Source: Mycobacterium sp. Aquia_213
GTDB lineage: Bacteria; Actinomycetota; Actinomycetes; Mycobacteriales; Mycobacteriaceae
Direction of reading: 5' to 3'
Length of the DNA stretch: 64,000 nucleotides
Assembly: GCF_026625985.1 (NCBI RefSeq)
Contig: NZ_CP113116.1
Location: forward strand, 3,782,001-3,846,000
Positions 31,785-40,670 of the stretch are shown here, piece by piece; position 1 is the first letter of the stretch, and every line of letters starts with the position of its first letter. Position numbers and translations under genes: made by a program. A model generated the notes under the pieces. The model saw only the letters and a list, made by a program, of their open reading frames with translations, was not told the origin of the DNA and made no database searches.

Positions 31785-32099
31785 ATGCCCGTCGTCGTCG
31801 TCGCCACCTTGACCGTCAAGCCCGAGTCCGTCGACACCGTCCGCGACATCCTCAAGACCGCGGCCCGAGAGGTGCACGAGGAGCCGGGCTGCCAGCTGTA
31901 TTCGGTGCACGAGTCGGGTGAGACCTTCGTCTTCGTCGAGCAGTGGGCCGACGAAGAGGCGCTCAAGGTGCACAGCGCCGCGCCCGCGGTGGCCAAGTTG
32001 TTCACCGCGGCCGGCGAGCACCTGGCCGGGGCGCCGGACATCAAGATGCTGCAGCCGGTTCCCGCGGGCGACCCGGACAAAGGTCAACTGCGCCGGTGA
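31785..32099 (+). CDS. Antibiotic-biosynthesis-monooxygenase domain protein (Rv2749-like)
   Basis: A 104-residue ABM-fold dimeric alpha/beta protein: VVVATLTVKPESVDTVRDILKTAAREVHEEPGCQLYSVHES with the usual E..PGC turn and FVEQWADEEAL. Members include quinol monooxygenases and heme-degrading enzymes; this one lacks a clear assigned reaction. AAGGAG lies seven bases before the ATG. Its stop overlaps the GTG of the SDR gene (GTGA), so the two are coupled. Confidence 0.85.
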   Translation: MPVVVVATLTVKPESVDTVRDILKTAAREVHEEPGCQLYSVHESGETFVFVEQWADEEALKVHSAAPAVAKLFTAAGEHLAGAPDIKMLQPVPAGDPDKGQLRR

Positions 32100-32917
32100 C
32101 GGTGCGGCCGCTCGACGGCAAAGTCGCGCTGATCACCGGTGCGGCCCGCGGTCAGGGCCGCGCGCACGCGGTTCGACTGGCCTCCGACGGGGCCGACGTG
32201 ATCGCCGTCGACATCTGTGCGCCAATCGCCAGCGTCCGCTATGCCCTGGCCGCGCCCGAGGACCTGGCGGCCACCGTCAAACTCGTCGAAGACACCGGTG
32301 CCCGCATCGTGGCGAAACAGGCCGATGTGCGTGATCGCGCGTCGCTGTCGGCCGCGGTGCAGGCCGGCATCGACGAGCTCGGCCGACTCGACATCGTGGT
32401 GGCCAACGCCGGTATCGCGCCGATGCAATCCGGTGACGACGGCTGGCGTGATGTCATCGACGTCAACCTCACCGGCGTCTACAACACCATCAAGGCCGCG
32501 ATACCCACCATGGTCAAACAGGGCAGCGGCGGGTCGATCGTGCTGATCAGTTCGAGCGCCGGGCTGGCCGGCGTCGGCAGCCCGGACGCCGGTTCCGTCG
32601 GCTACGCCGCCGCCAAGCACGGAGTGGTCGGGCTGATGCGGATATACGCGAATCTGCTTGCCAGGGAAATGATTCGGGTCAACTCGATCCACCCCTCCGG
32701 CGTGGAGACGCCCATGATCAACAACGAGTTCACCCGGGAATGGCTGGCCAAGATGGCCGCCGCGACCGACACGCCCGCAGCGTTGGGCAACGCCATGCCG
32801 GTGGAGACGCTGGACGCCGAGGACATCGCCAACGCGGTGGCGTGGCTGGTGTCCGACCAGGCCCGCTACATCACCGGCGTGACCTTGCCGGTCGACGCGG
32901 GCTTTTTGAACAAGTAG
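32096..32917 (+). CDS. Short-chain dehydrogenase, mycofactocin-coupled type (Rv2750-like)
   Basis: A 273-residue SDR. The NAD motif is TGAARGQGR, the NAG motif VANAGI, and the catalytic Ser-Tyr-Lys fall in LISSSAG and VGYAAAKHG. The longer-than-usual segment between the second strand and helix (ICAPIASVRYALAAPEDLAATVKLVEDTGARIVAKQADVRD) is typical of the mycofactocin-dependent family, which holds its NAD non-exchangeably and passes electrons to mycofactocin. GTG 32096 overlaps the preceding stop. Substrate is an unknown alcohol or ketone. Confidence 0.88.
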   Translation: MTVRPLDGKVALITGAARGQGRAHAVRLASDGADVIAVDICAPIASVRYALAAPEDLAATVKLVEDTGARIVAKQADVRDRASLSAAVQAGIDELGRLDIVVANAGIAPMQSGDDGWRDVIDVNLTGVYNTIKAAIPTMVKQGSGGSIVLISSSAGLAGVGSPDAGSVGYAAAKHGVVGLMRIYANLLAREMIRVNSIHPSGVETPMINNEFTREWLAKMAAATDTPAALGNAMPVETLDAEDIANAVAWLVSDQARYITGVTLPVDAGFLNK

Positions 32918-32922
32918 CGGCC

Positions 32923-33795
32923 ATGGCCCGAAACCCCGCTGCGCAGACCGCTTTTGGCCCGATGGTGCTGGCCGCCGTCGAGCAGAACGAACCGGCCGGG
33001 CGTCGCCTGGTCGACGACGACCTCGCGGACCTGTTCTTGCCGGCCCCGCTGCGCTGGCTGGTCGCGACTACCCGAGCGGCACCGATCCGCCGGCTGATGA
33101 TTCGCGCATCGGAATGGGCCGGCCCCGGGCTGTGGGCGAATCTGGCCTGCCGCAAGCGTTTCATCGCCGACAAGATCACCGAATCGCTCGATGACATCAA
33201 TGCCGTGGTCGTCCTCGGCGCCGGACTCGATACCCGCGCCTACCTGCTCAACCGGCGGGTCCGCATCCCGGTCTTCGAAGTGGACCTGCCGGTCAACATC
33301 GCCAGGAAGGCCAAGACGCTGCAGCGGGTGCTGGGCGGTCCGCCGCTCTCGGTTCGTTTGGTGGCCTTGGATTTCGAGCGCGATGACCTGCTCACCGCCC
33401 TGGCCGAGCACGGCTACCACACCGACTACCGGGCCTTCTTCGTCTGCGAAGGCGTGACGCAGTACCTCACCGAGGCCGGTGTGCGGCGAACACTCGACGG
33501 ACTGCGCGCGGCCGCTTCGGGTAGCCGGCTGGTGTTCACCTATGTCCGCCGCGACTTCATCGACGGGACGAATCGCTACGGCACCCGCACGTTGTACCGC
33601 AAGGTCCGTCAGCGTCAACAACTTTGGCATTTCGGTTTGGACCCCGACGACGTCGCCGGGTTCGTCGCCGAATACGGTTGGCGGCTGATCGAGCAGGCCG
33701 GACCGGACGAACTCATTGCGCGCTACGTCGAACCCACCGGCCGCAAACTCAGGGCGTCGCAGCTGGAATGGTCGGCGTATGCGGAGAAGACGTAG
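32923..33795 (+). CDS. SAM-dependent methyltransferase, LCMT/TIGR00027-like (Rv2751-like)
   Basis: A 290-residue putative O-methyltransferase of the large mycobacterial leucine-carboxyl-methyltransferase-like family. The SAM motif VVVLGAGLDTRAYLL (about 93-107), the acidic motif VFEVDLP and FFVCEGVTQYL are all present. It starts six bases after the SDR stop and belongs to the Rv2749-2751 operon. Target unknown. Downstream the synteny with M. tuberculosis is interrupted by the Esp-like cassette. Confidence 0.87.
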   Translation: MARNPAAQTAFGPMVLAAVEQNEPAGRRLVDDDLADLFLPAPLRWLVATTRAAPIRRLMIRASEWAGPGLWANLACRKRFIADKITESLDDINAVVVLGAGLDTRAYLLNRRVRIPVFEVDLPVNIARKAKTLQRVLGGPPLSVRLVALDFERDDLLTALAEHGYHTDYRAFFVCEGVTQYLTEAGVRRTLDGLRAAASGSRLVFTYVRRDFIDGTNRYGTRTLYRKVRQRQQLWHFGLDPDDVAGFVAEYGWRLIEQAGPDELIARYVEPTGRKLRASQLEWSAYAEKT

Positions 33796-33814
33796 CGTCG
33801 CCGTTACGGCGTGA

Positions 33815-34129
33815 TCAGCGGTCCAAGAGCTGTCTGTCGATGTTCTCGCTCGCTTCGCCGTCGGCGCTTCCGTAGACGGCCTTCGCGGTGCGCAGCTTGC
33901 CGGCGAGCTTGGTCGAGGCCTGGCTCATGGCGTCGGCGGTCTTTTTCCGCGCCGCCGCGGCCTTGGTGAAGGCCACGTTGGACACTCCGCTGACGACGCC
34001 GTGGGTGACCCAGGTGGCGACTTCCACATTGGCGCCCGCCGATGCCGGGGTCGTGGCCTGGGTGGCCGCTTGGTCTTGTTTTGTCGCTAATGTGTCGAGG
34101 TGTTCTGGTGTGACGGCTAGGTCGGCCAT
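33815..34129 (-). CDS. EspC/EspF-like ESX-1 secretion-associated protein
   Basis: A 104-residue helix-turn-helix protein of the ESX-1 secretion-associated EspC/EspF type. It starts MADLAVTPEHLDTLATKQDQAA, has an Ala/Thr-rich turn, a second long helix, and a type VII secretion signal YGSAD (Tyr86-x3-Asp90) near the C-terminus. Such proteins are co-secreted with EspA or EspE. The EspA/EspE-like gene is 24 bases upstream in the same direction, so they form the expected pair. No ESX core genes are in the window; secretion would depend on a system elsewhere. Confidence 0.8.
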   Translation of the reverse strand: MADLAVTPEHLDTLATKQDQAATQATTPASAGANVEVATWVTHGVVSGVSNVAFTKAAAARKKTADAMSQASTKLAGKLRTAKAVYGSADGEASENIDRQLLDR

Positions 34130-34153
34130 GGTTACTTCTCCTTCAACGCTGAT

Positions 34154-35512
34154 CTACTGAATACCGCTGGGCTGCAATGACTCTTCGCTACGGGCCGGCG
34201 CCACCGCAATAGGTGCGCGCTCGGCCGCACCCGCGCCCACGGCGCCGCCCGCGGGGGCGGCTTCTTCGCCGACGAGCTCGGGCCGCACCGGCTCGCGCTC
34301 CTGCGCGTCCGTTTGGGCGAGCTGACGCAGCTGTCCCCTGGCCTGGTTGACCAGAGTGTCGGGCTGAGACACCCGGCCGGACAGGTTCGTGGACTGCCCC
34401 GACATCGCGGCCGCCTGAACCAGCGTGGGCATGGTGCCCGTGGGCGTGGACGGGGACGCGTAATCCGCCGCGGGTGCCGCGGGTGCGGCGGCGCCGCCAG
34501 GGCCGGCAGCGCTCAACTGAGCGTCTTGCCGCACGCGTTGCTCAGCGCGTTCGCCGGCCGGGGCGGCCGGCGACGCGACGGGCGGGCCGCCGGCGATGGC
34601 GGATGCCGTCGACAGGCCGGCCGAGATGGCCTCGAAGCTCGACACCGTGGACCCGCCCACGACGGACACCGCCGACTGAGCAACCGAATCGTTTTGCACG
34701 ATCCCCGCGACCAGCTGCGCATAGCTGTCGGCCAACGCATCCGCCTTTTTACCGTTCTCGATCGAATAGCCGAGCAAAGTCCCCAGGAAGGCGACGGCAG
34801 CCGAAATCCCCAAACTCGCAACCGTGATGGCGAAGATTTTCGCCACGGCGGGGCCGGCCGGGGCTGGCACCGCCACCGTGAGAATCAACTCGATGATGAG
34901 AGCGGTTGTAAGGAGATCGTTCAATATGCCGAAAGCCAATTGCATATGGGTGACCCACTCGCCCTGGTTTTTCACCAGGGCCGCCAGCTGGCTATCCAGA
35001 TCGGCCATTTTCTGCGCCACACTCTGCAGTGCCGTGTCCAGGTCGGCATAGGCTTCCGACGCGTCACCCTCCCAACCGGTGTCGGGAAGTGCGGACTTCA
35101 GCTGTCCGGCGAGTGAAGTGAATTGCTGTGAACCGGTTTTCAGGGAAGCACCATCGTAGGGCGTCCCGAATCCGGTCGTCAGCTGCAACAGCTGGACGGT
35201 GGTGATGGTCCAGGAGATGATGCTAGCCGCTTTGGCGAAGTCGTTGACGCCCTCTTTTCCGCCCATCCGGGCCTGCATCTGGATCAGATCACCCTGAGAC
35301 ATGTTCTTGATGTAGCGAGACATCACCTTGCCGCCGATGGCAGCCCCAAAGGACCCAAGGTCGGCCGCGGTATTGGTCGCCGTCGCCGCGTAGCCTTCAG
35401 CGCCCGGTTCAGAGCCGCTCCAGCCACCGAAATCGAGGCCCAGGCCAGCGCCTTGTTGACCCAGGTTGGCCAGGCTGGTGATGCACCTGGCGGCGGACGC
35501 AAATATAGACAT
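34154..35512 (-). CDS. EspA/EspE-like ESX-1 substrate
   Basis: A 452-residue protein. The region 120-200 is the WXG-like helical hairpin: GW147EG149 in the turn and Y155ADLD159 as the YxxxD signal. Two hydrophobic stretches at about 200-217 and 222-250 (LLTTALIIELILTVAV; VAKIFAITVASLGISAAVAFLG) resemble the EspA/EspE C-terminal membrane-active part. The last 170 residues are Ala/Pro/Ser-rich and disordered. Only one Cys (10) is present, so the EspA disulphide dimer is unlikely. EspE or EspA paralogue status cannot be settled by eye. Operon with the EspC-like gene. Confidence 0.78.
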   Translation of the reverse strand: MSIFASAARCITSLANLGQQGAGLGLDFGGWSGSEPGAEGYAATATNTAADLGSFGAAIGGKVMSRYIKNMSQGDLIQMQARMGGKEGVNDFAKAASIISWTITTVQLLQLTTGFGTPYDGASLKTGSQQFTSLAGQLKSALPDTGWEGDASEAYADLDTALQSVAQKMADLDSQLAALVKNQGEWVTHMQLAFGILNDLLTTALIIELILTVAVPAPAGPAVAKIFAITVASLGISAAVAFLGTLLGYSIENGKKADALADSYAQLVAGIVQNDSVAQSAVSVVGGSTVSSFEAISAGLSTASAIAGGPPVASPAAPAGERAEQRVRQDAQLSAAGPGGAAAPAAPAADYASPSTPTGTMPTLVQAAAMSGQSTNLSGRVSQPDTLVNQARGQLRQLAQTDAQEREPVRPELVGEEAAPAGGAVGAGAAERAPIAVAPARSEESLQPSGIQ

Positions 35513-35580
35513 CGGAGATTCCCTTCATGGTTGACCGCCCCTGTCGACGATGAACCTAAGCAACAGTTGCGTATACGAAG

Positions 35581-35646
35581 CGTAACCCCGGTTCCGGTGT
35601 GGTTACGACACCAATTTTTTGCGCGACAATTGCAAATGAAAATTGG
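35581..35646. promoter_or_regulatory. AT-rich divergent promoter with two inverted repeats in the Esp cassette
   Basis: The 268-base gap between the divergent Esp-like genes holds CGTAACC (35581-35587) with GGTTACG (35601-35607), and CCAATTTT (35611-35618) with AAAATTGG (35639-35646). The stretch 35608-35700 is clearly AT-rich for this genome. A TAAACT at 35701-35706 could be the -10 of the EspL-like gene. Regulation by EspR- or Lsr2-like nucleoid proteins is possible. Confidence 0.5.
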
Positions 35647-35780
35647 ATTCACTCAAATAAACTTGCGGTAAACGTGTGCATTCGGAACGGAAAATCGGCT
35701 CTAAACTCAAGGAGATACTGGACCGAAAACGTGACCAGTCGACACCGGACCAATGCTGCTCCCGACACGGAAGGACGCCG

Positions 35781-36128
35781 ATGACCGCCCAAATTCACCC
35801 GCAGGTCGCTGAGGCACTGCAGCAGGCAGAGCAATTTCAGTCGATTCTCGACGACCATCTGCATCGAACGGACACGGATACCTTCACGGCCACCGACGAA
35901 ACTGAAACCGTCACCGTGACTCTGAATGCGCAGCTGGTGTTGATCGACCTCAGTATCGAGCCGGGCCTGCTCAGGCTGGGCGCCGAGACGGTCCAGGAGC
36001 GCATTAACGACGCGCTACGGAAAGCGGAGGCCGCGGCGACCGCGACCAACGAGGCCGAGGAAGAGCGTCTGGTCGCGTCGCTCGCCGAAATTACCGGCTC
36101 GCTGAGCAGCATCTTGGGCGTGACCTGA
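35781..36128 (+). CDS. YbaB/EspL-like protein
   Basis: A 115-residue protein with the YbaB/EbfC layout: a helix (IHPQVAEALQQAEQFQSILDDHL), a short beta-sheet (FTATDETETVTVTLNAQLVLIDLSIEPGLL) and a C-terminal helix (ETVQERINDALRKAEAAATATNEAEEE). EspL in the ESX-1 locus has this fold and stabilises or regulates EspA/EspE-EspC-type substrates. It is transcribed away from the EspA/EspE-like gene, which supports a functional link. GGAAGGA lies before the ATG at 35781. Confidence 0.72.
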   Translation: MTAQIHPQVAEALQQAEQFQSILDDHLHRTDTDTFTATDETETVTVTLNAQLVLIDLSIEPGLLRLGAETVQERINDALRKAEAAATATNEAEEERLVASLAEITGSLSSILGVT

Positions 36129-36192
36129 TCGGGCTGCGCCGGCGTCAGCGCACCGGAAAGTACTGCAGCAGTTTATGTTTCGTGCAAGCGCG

Positions 36193-37869
36193 TCACACTT
36201 CGATCACGGTCGGCACGATCATCGGGTGTCGGCGATAGGTTTCGCCCACCCATTTGCCGACGGTGCGCCGTACGCCCTGAGCGATCCGGACCGGGTCGGT
36301 CACGTGGGCGGCGGCCAGCGCTTCGAGTTCTTCGGAGACCTTGCGTACCAGGGGCTCGAGCGCCTTGGGATCCTCGGAGAACCCGCGCGAGTACAGGTGC
36401 GGCGTCGTCGCCGCACGTCCGGTGCCGCGAGTGAGCACCACCGTCACCGCGACAAACCCCTCGGACAGGATAAGCCGCTCGCCCAGCGTGATATCGCCGA
36501 CATCGCCGGTGACCAGCCCGTCGACGAACATCATGCCGACCGGCACCGCGCCGGCGATCGATGCCCTGCCGCCGACCAGATCAACGCTGACACCGTTCTC
36601 GGCCAACAGGATTGACTCCTCCGGCACCCCGGTGCTGGCGGCCAGCTTGGCATTGGCCCGCAGCATGCGCCAGGTGCCGTGCACCGGCATCACATTGCGG
36701 GGCCGCACGCCGTTGTACAGGAAGAGCAGCTCGCCGGCGTAGGCGTGGCCCGAAACATGCACCCGGGCTTGGGCATTGGTGACCACCCGGGCACCGATCT
36801 TGGACAGCGCATCGATGACGCCGTAGACGGCCTCCTCGTTGCCGGGGATCAGCGACGACGACAGCACGACCAGGTCCCCCGCGGTCAGCGTGATACTGCG
36901 GTGTTCGCCGCGCGACATCCGCGACAAGGCCGCCATCGGCTCGCCCTGGGTGCCGGTGGTGACCAGCACCACCCGCTCGGGCGCCATCATCTCGGCCGCC
37001 CCGATGTCGATCAGGTCGGAATCGTCGACTCGCAGGAACCCCAAGTCCCGGGCGATGCTCATGTTGCGCACCATGGACCGCCCGACGAACGACACCCGCC
37101 GGCCCAAAGCCACTGCGGCATCGATGATTTGCTGCACCCGGTCGACATTGGAAGCGAAGCAGGCCACGATCACGCGACCTTCGGCACCGCGGATCAGCCG
37201 GTGCAGGGTCGGGCCCACCTCGGTCTCGGACGGCCCGACACCGGGATGCTCGGAGTTAGTCGAGTCGCACAGGAACAGGTCCACACCGGCGTCGCCGAGC
37301 CGCGACATGCCGGGTAGATCGGTGGGCCGGCCGTCGAGTGGGGTTTGGTCGAGCTTGATGTCGCCGGTGTGCAAAACCGTTCCCGCGCCGGTGTACACCG
37401 CTATGGCCAGGGCATCGGGGATGGAGTGGTTCACGGCGAAGTATTCGCATTCGAACACGCCGTGGCGGCTGCTCTGTCCCTCTTTGACTTCGACAAAAAC
37501 CGGCTTGATGCGGTGCTCGCGGCACTTGGCCGCGACCATCGCCAGGGTGAACTTGGAGCCGACCACCGGGATGTCGGGCCGTAGCTTGAGCAGGAACGGG
37601 ATCGCCCCGATGTGATCCTCGTGCGCATGCGTCAGGACCAGCGCCTCGATGTCGTCGAGCCGGTCTTCGATGTGACGCAGGTCGGGCAGGATCAGGTCGA
37701 CGCCGGGCTCGTCGTGCGTGGGAAACATCACGCCACAGTCGATGATCAGCAGCCGGCCCAGGTGCTCGAAAACCGTCATGTTGCGGCCGATTTCGCTGAT
37801 GCCACCGAGCGCGGTCACCCGCAACCCACCTGCGGTCAACGGACCTGGCGGGCTGAGGTCTTCGTTCAC
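36193..37869 (-). CDS. rnj: Ribonuclease J
   Basis: A 558-residue metallo-beta-lactamase/beta-CASP nuclease, the same length as Rv2752c. The metal motif is LTHAHEDHIG, with further ligands in NHSIPDA and HTGDIKLDQ; the beta-CASP domain spans about 210-380 (FASNVDRVQQ, TTGTQGEP, SGHAYAGE). It has endo- and 5'-exonuclease activity in rRNA and mRNA processing. The GTG at 37869 (VNEDLSPPGPL) gives the conserved length; the longer open frame is rejected. dapA ends seven bases upstream, so dapA-rnj are co-transcribed. Confidence 0.94.
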   Translation of the reverse strand: MNEDLSPPGPLTAGGLRVTALGGISEIGRNMTVFEHLGRLLIIDCGVMFPTHDEPGVDLILPDLRHIEDRLDDIEALVLTHAHEDHIGAIPFLLKLRPDIPVVGSKFTLAMVAAKCREHRIKPVFVEVKEGQSSRHGVFECEYFAVNHSIPDALAIAVYTGAGTVLHTGDIKLDQTPLDGRPTDLPGMSRLGDAGVDLFLCDSTNSEHPGVGPSETEVGPTLHRLIRGAEGRVIVACFASNVDRVQQIIDAAVALGRRVSFVGRSMVRNMSIARDLGFLRVDDSDLIDIGAAEMMAPERVVLVTTGTQGEPMAALSRMSRGEHRSITLTAGDLVVLSSSLIPGNEEAVYGVIDALSKIGARVVTNAQARVHVSGHAYAGELLFLYNGVRPRNVMPVHGTWRMLRANAKLAASTGVPEESILLAENGVSVDLVGGRASIAGAVPVGMMFVDGLVTGDVGDITLGERLILSEGFVAVTVVLTRGTGRAATTPHLYSRGFSEDPKALEPLVRKVSEELEALAAAHVTDPVRIAQGVRRTVGKWVGETYRRHPMIVPTVIEV

Positions 37870-37876
37870 CTGTCGA

Positions 37877-38779
37877 TCACCTGAGTACCGAGGCAGCGCG
37901 CATGTCGGCGGCCAGCGCGTCGATCTGCTCCGGTGTCGCGGGTACCTGCGGCAGCCGGGGATCGCCGACGTCAATGCCCTGCAGGCGCAGACCCGCCTTG
38001 GACAGCGTGACGCCGCCCAGCCGGCCCATCGCGTTGCACAGCGGAGCGACCGCGACGTTGATCTTGCGGGCTGTGGCGATGTCGCCGGAATTGAACGCGG
38101 ACAACAACTCTCGGAGCTGGCCAGCGGCCAGATGAGAGATCACACTGATGAAGCCGATCCCGCCCATCGCCAGCCAGGGCAGGTTGAGCGCGTCGTCCCC
38201 GGAATAGTAGGCCAATCCGGTTTCGGCGATGATCTGGCCGCCGCCGTGCAGATCGGCCTTGGCGTCCTTGATCCCGACGATGTTCGGGTGCGCCGCCAGC
38301 GCGCGGATGGTGTCGAATTCGATCGGAACAACCGACCGCGGCGGGATGTCATACAGCAGCACCGGCAGCTCGGTCGCGTCGGCGACGGCGGTGAAATGTG
38401 CGATCAGCCCGCTCTGCGGCGGCCTCGAGTAGTACGGCGTGACCACGAGCAGACCGTGCGCACCTTCGGCGGCGGATGCCTTGGCCAGCTTGATGCTGTG
38501 TGCGGTGTCGTAGGTGCCCGCGCCGGCGATGACGCGGGCCCGATCGCCCACGGCTTCCAGCACGACGCGCAGCAGCTCGAGCTTCTCTTCGTCGGTGGTG
38601 GTCGGCGACTCGCCGGTGGTACCCGAGACGACCAGGCCGTCGCAGCCGCCGTCCACCAGGTGGTTTGCCACCCGCGCCGCGGCGGCGGTGTCCAGCGAGC
38701 CATCGGCGGCGAACGGCGTCACCATTGCGGTCAGCAAGGTGCCCAGACGCGCGGGGGCATCGAATCCGACGGAACTCAC
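37877..38779 (-). CDS. dapA: 4-hydroxy-tetrahydrodipicolinate synthase
   Basis: A 300-residue TIM-barrel aldolase that condenses pyruvate with aspartate semialdehyde in the lysine/DAP pathway. The GTTGE segment, the PYYSRPPQSGL segment with the catalytic Tyr, the YDIPPRSV motif and the Schiff-base lysine in VGIKDAKADL are all present. GTG start at 38779. thyX lies 48 bases upstream on the same strand. Confidence 0.96.
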   Translation of the reverse strand: MSSVGFDAPARLGTLLTAMVTPFAADGSLDTAAAARVANHLVDGGCDGLVVSGTTGESPTTTDEEKLELLRVVLEAVGDRARVIAGAGTYDTAHSIKLAKASAAEGAHGLLVVTPYYSRPPQSGLIAHFTAVADATELPVLLYDIPPRSVVPIEFDTIRALAAHPNIVGIKDAKADLHGGGQIIAETGLAYYSGDDALNLPWLAMGGIGFISVISHLAAGQLRELLSAFNSGDIATARKINVAVAPLCNAMGRLGGVTLSKAGLRLQGIDVGDPRLPQVPATPEQIDALAADMRAASVLR

Positions 38780-38827
38780 GGTCCCAGATTACCTGGCGGT
38801 GCCAAGCCGATTTCGCCGCCGCGCGCG

Positions 38828-39592
38828 TCAGGCTTCGGTGGCTAGCGGGCTGGTCGCGACCTCGGTCCCATCGGCCAGGGTGGAGATCTCGAAATCGGCG
38901 AATACCGCCGGTGCTACCTCGATGAGCTGACGCAGGCATTCGATGGCCAGCCGCCGGATTTCCACGTCGGCATGCTCGCTGGCGCGCATCGCGACGAAGT
39001 GCCGCCAGGCGCGGTAGTTCCCGGTGACGACGATGCGGGTTTCGGTGGCGTTCGGTAGCACGGCGCGGGCCGCCTGCCGGGCTTGCTTGCGCCGCAGCAC
39101 GCCCAATTTTTCACCGGGCGACGCCCCGGCGAACTTGGCTTCGAGCTTGGCCAGCAGTTCGGTGTAGGTGGCGCGGCTGGCGTCGGCGGCCGCGGCCAGG
39201 ATCTCCCGCAGTTCGGGGTCGTCCTCCAGGCCCGGCGGCACGACGATCTGCGAGTCCGCCTCCGGCACGAAGCGCTGCGAGAGCTGCGAATAGGAGAAGT
39301 GCCGGTGCCGGATCAGCTCATGAGTCAACGACCGCGAAATGCCGGTGATGTAGAACGACACATTCGCGTGCTCGAGCACCGAGAAGTGGCCGACGTCGAT
39401 GATGTGTTTGATGTAGCCGGCATTGGTCGCGGTCTTGGGGTTGGGTTTCGACCAGCTCTGGTAGCAGGCCCGGCCGGCGAACTCGACCAGCGCCGGCCCG
39501 CCGTCGGCATCGGTGGTCCACGGCACGTCCGGTGGAGCCAAGAACTCGGTCTTGGCGATCAGTTGCACGCGCAGCGGCGCCGTCTCGGCCAC
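38828..39592 (-). CDS. thyX: Flavin-dependent thymidylate synthase
   Basis: A 254-residue FAD-dependent enzyme that methylates dUMP using methylene-THF and NADPH. The ThyX motif RHRHFSYSQLSQRFV (RHRxxSxxxxSxR) is complete. The window also has the classical thyA 5 kb away; both enzymes coexist in mycobacteria. Operon order hsdS-thyX-dapA-rnj reading leftward is plausible, with 10 bases between the hsdS end and the thyX start. Confidence 0.96.
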   Translation of the reverse strand: MAETAPLRVQLIAKTEFLAPPDVPWTTDADGGPALVEFAGRACYQSWSKPNPKTATNAGYIKHIIDVGHFSVLEHANVSFYITGISRSLTHELIRHRHFSYSQLSQRFVPEADSQIVVPPGLEDDPELREILAAAADASRATYTELLAKLEAKFAGASPGEKLGVLRRKQARQAARAVLPNATETRIVVTGNYRAWRHFVAMRASEHADVEIRRLAIECLRQLIEVAPAVFADFEISTLADGTEVATSPLATEA

Positions 39593-39602
39593 GGCGCTTA
39601 CC

Positions 39603-40670
39603 TTAGCGGGGGTCTTGCTTGATCCGGGCCTTGCCCGACATCAGCAACGGCAGCAGGGCATCGCGGAAAGCCGACAGCCGCAGGGATTCGCTGCGCCGCG
39701 CGTGACACAGCGCACCCAGACCGGCGATCGTCTGCGCCGCATCGGCGGTCAGGCGCCGAACGTCGTGCACCGCGACATCCATCAGGTCTCGCGGCGCAAT
39801 GCGTTGGTGGCTGGTCGAGGTTCCGGCGACCTGCTGCTGCAGTCGCTGCGAGACGCCGGGTTGCCGTACCGCGGCCCACAGCGCCGAGGTGTCGACACCG
39901 TCGGGTTTGAGCACGACGAATTCCGTACTCGCCACTGCCATTTCGGCGGGCAGTCGCACCACATTCCAGATCCGCGGGATCCGCGGGTTCAGCTTGGCGA
40001 ACAGCACGCACGGTTCGGTCAGCTCGAGCTTGCCGCTTTTCACGGTTGCGCGATCGACGCGCCGGGGTGTGGCGCCGTCGTCGAACGCCGGAAGACTGAA
40101 ATGCGCGACGACGTCGTCGAATCGCTCCGGTCCGCGCACCACTGTCGACCGGTGCGCCAGACTCGACAGTGGCACGTACTCGGAGACCGACTCGACGAGG
40201 GCGAGCATCAGCCGCTCGGCGGCCGCGATCACCCGTTCGTTCGCGGCGACCTTGTCGTCGAAAGCGCCGAGCAGCGCGGCGATCCGCTGCCGCTGGCGTC
40301 CGGGAACGGTCCGCACCGATACGTCGCGCAGGATGGCCTGATTGAGTAGGGGCTGCCCCGATCCGGCCCGGTGATCGCCCAGCCTGCAGGTTTGCAGCGC
40401 GTAATACCAATAGCGGGTCTCCGCGGGCTCTTTGGCCCGGCACACCAGCGCGTTGTCGGTGACCCACACATCGGAATCGCAGTAACGCACACTGCCGCAA
40501 TAGGATCCGACGCGACCGAGCACGATCAGCGGGCCGCTCGCATTGGGTTGCGCGGCATAACCGATCGCGCCGTTGGCGCCGTAGACGGGAATCCGCCCAT
40601 CGGGCACCCGCGCCGGCGAGCCGCTTCCGGTGCGGAAGTCGAGATACTGGCCGAGCGTCGCCGTCAGCAC
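39603..40670 (-). CDS. hsdS: Type I restriction-modification specificity subunit HsdS
   Basis: A 355-residue specificity subunit with two target-recognition domains. The first begins TATLGQYLDFRTGSGSPARVPDGRIPVYGANG and ends near the conserved LLNQAILRDVSV; the helical spacer is RQRQRIAALLGAFDDKVAANERVIAAAERL; the second TRD runs from YVPLSSLAHRSTVV to RIAPRDLMDVAV, then a second helical spacer. The start is the GTG at 40670, overlapping the hsdM stop. It is full-length, unlike the 91-residue Rv2755c remnant in M. tuberculosis. No hsdR is in the window. Confidence 0.87.
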   Translation of the reverse strand: MLTATLGQYLDFRTGSGSPARVPDGRIPVYGANGAIGYAAQPNASGPLIVLGRVGSYCGSVRYCDSDVWVTDNALVCRAKEPAETRYWYYALQTCRLGDHRAGSGQPLLNQAILRDVSVRTVPGRQRQRIAALLGAFDDKVAANERVIAAAERLMLALVESVSEYVPLSSLAHRSTVVRGPERFDDVVAHFSLPAFDDGATPRRVDRATVKSGKLELTEPCVLFAKLNPRIPRIWNVVRLPAEMAVASTEFVVLKPDGVDTSALWAAVRQPGVSQRLQQQVAGTSTSHQRIAPRDLMDVAVHDVRRLTADAAQTIAGLGALCHARRSESLRLSAFRDALLPLLMSGKARIKQDPR

